DNA from: an uncultured Gloeocapsa sp.
GTDB taxonomy: Bacteria > Cyanobacteriota > Cyanobacteriia > Cyanobacteriales > Gloeocapsaceae
NCBI GenBank assembly: GCA_937930495.1
Contig: CALGKL010000287.1
Location: 1 to 6,680 of the forward strand
Reading direction: 5' to 3'
Length of the DNA: 6,680 bases
The position numbers were made by a program, and so were the translations under genes. Below, piece after piece: positions 6,567 to 6,680 of this stretch. Within the stretch, counting starts at the first letter, position 1; each line of letters begins with the position of its first letter. A model generated the notes under the pieces. The model was given only the letters and a program-made list of their open reading frames with translations, did no database searches and was not told the DNA's origin.

Positions 6567-6582
6567 TTAAGATGTATCTTAA
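6567..6582. promoter_or_regulatory. Perfect 7-bp-arm palindrome, possible operator
   Basis: TTAAGAT-GT-ATCTTAA is a 16-bp near-palindrome with seven-base perfect arms and a two-base centre. It lies about 32 bp upstream of the candidate antiporter -35, where an activator would bind, and just past the end of the pseudogene fragment. AT-rich palindromes occur by chance, so the assignment is tentative. Confidence 0.35.
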
Positions 6583-6583
6583 A

Positions 6584-6680
6584 TTACTTAATTTTGTCTT
6601 GACCAAACACCCCTAATTCTGAAAGAGCAGCTTCTTCTCAAAACCGGGGAAGGTTAATTCTAGCGCGATCGTTCCCCTCC
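6584..6680 (-). pseudogene. Collapsed remnant of a second NapA/NhaS3-like antiporter gene (runs past window edge)
   Basis: The minus strand holds three short blocks resembling the adjacent intact antiporter, in the correct protein order but with large pieces missing between them. Block 1 (6649-6680) matches 6317-6347, the GGEICARINLP region near residue 49-59; 17 of the 18 bases at 6649-6666 are identical. Block 2 (6609-6627) matches 6112-6130, the SELGV region (123-127), at 15 of 19 bases. Block 3 (6598-6613) matches 5327-5342, the GVFGQ region (384-388), at 15 of 16 bases. The translation reads INLPRF-stop-EEAALSELGVFGQDKIK-stop, with an extra base in block 1 that shifts frame. Third-position changes such as GTA to GTG suggest divergence from a coding paralogue before decay. 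Blocks 2 and 3 join at a shared ACCCC, which suggests deletion by microhomology. An alternative is chance similarity of short pieces, which I consider unlikely for three ordered blocks. Confidence 0.7.

Overview
The window looks like chromosomal DNA of a moderately AT-rich cyanobacterium. Five copies of the HIP1 octamer GCGATCGC are present, and every gene is of a type commonly found in cyanobacteria: an HhoA/HhoB/HtrA-type Deg protease, an AMIN-domain cell-wall amidase followed by murI, and a NapA/NhaS3-like antiporter. I cannot name the genus with confidence. I see no prophage, insertion sequence, CRISPR array, tRNA or rRNA.

Layout. Positions 1-608 (minus) hold the N-terminal 202 residues of a non-canonical Hsp70-family ATPase, cut by the window edge. 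A periplasmic Deg/HtrA serine protease (about 607-1818, plus) starts head-to-head with it; the two ATG codons overlap within one CATG. Convergent to the protease is the end of a compact minus-strand operon, read from right to left: N-acetylmuramoyl-L-alanine amidase (4963-3170), glutamate racemase MurI (3143-2277) and a small J-domain protein with a C-terminal membrane anchor (2273-1842). A 118-bp gap then separates this operon from a CPA2-type Na+/H+ antiporter (6491-5097, minus). The last ~100 bp contain what appears to be a collapsed remnant of a second antiporter gene on the same strand.

How the genes fit together. The amidase and MurI are both peptidoglycan genes: MurI makes D-glutamate for the stem peptide, and the amidase cleaves that peptide from MurNAc in the periplasm. 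The J-protein, the Hsp70-like protein and the Deg protease are protein-quality-control factors clustered within 2.3 kb, although they lie in three different transcription units. The antiporter is probably a separate unit with its own promoter.

Most of the window is ordinary housekeeping sequence, and I did not find a convincing undescribed multi-gene system. The points most worth a second look are the antiporter remnant at 6584-6680, the zero-length divergent junction at 592-621, the membrane-anchored J-protein translationally coupled to murI, and the nested inverted repeats around the likely antiporter promoter.
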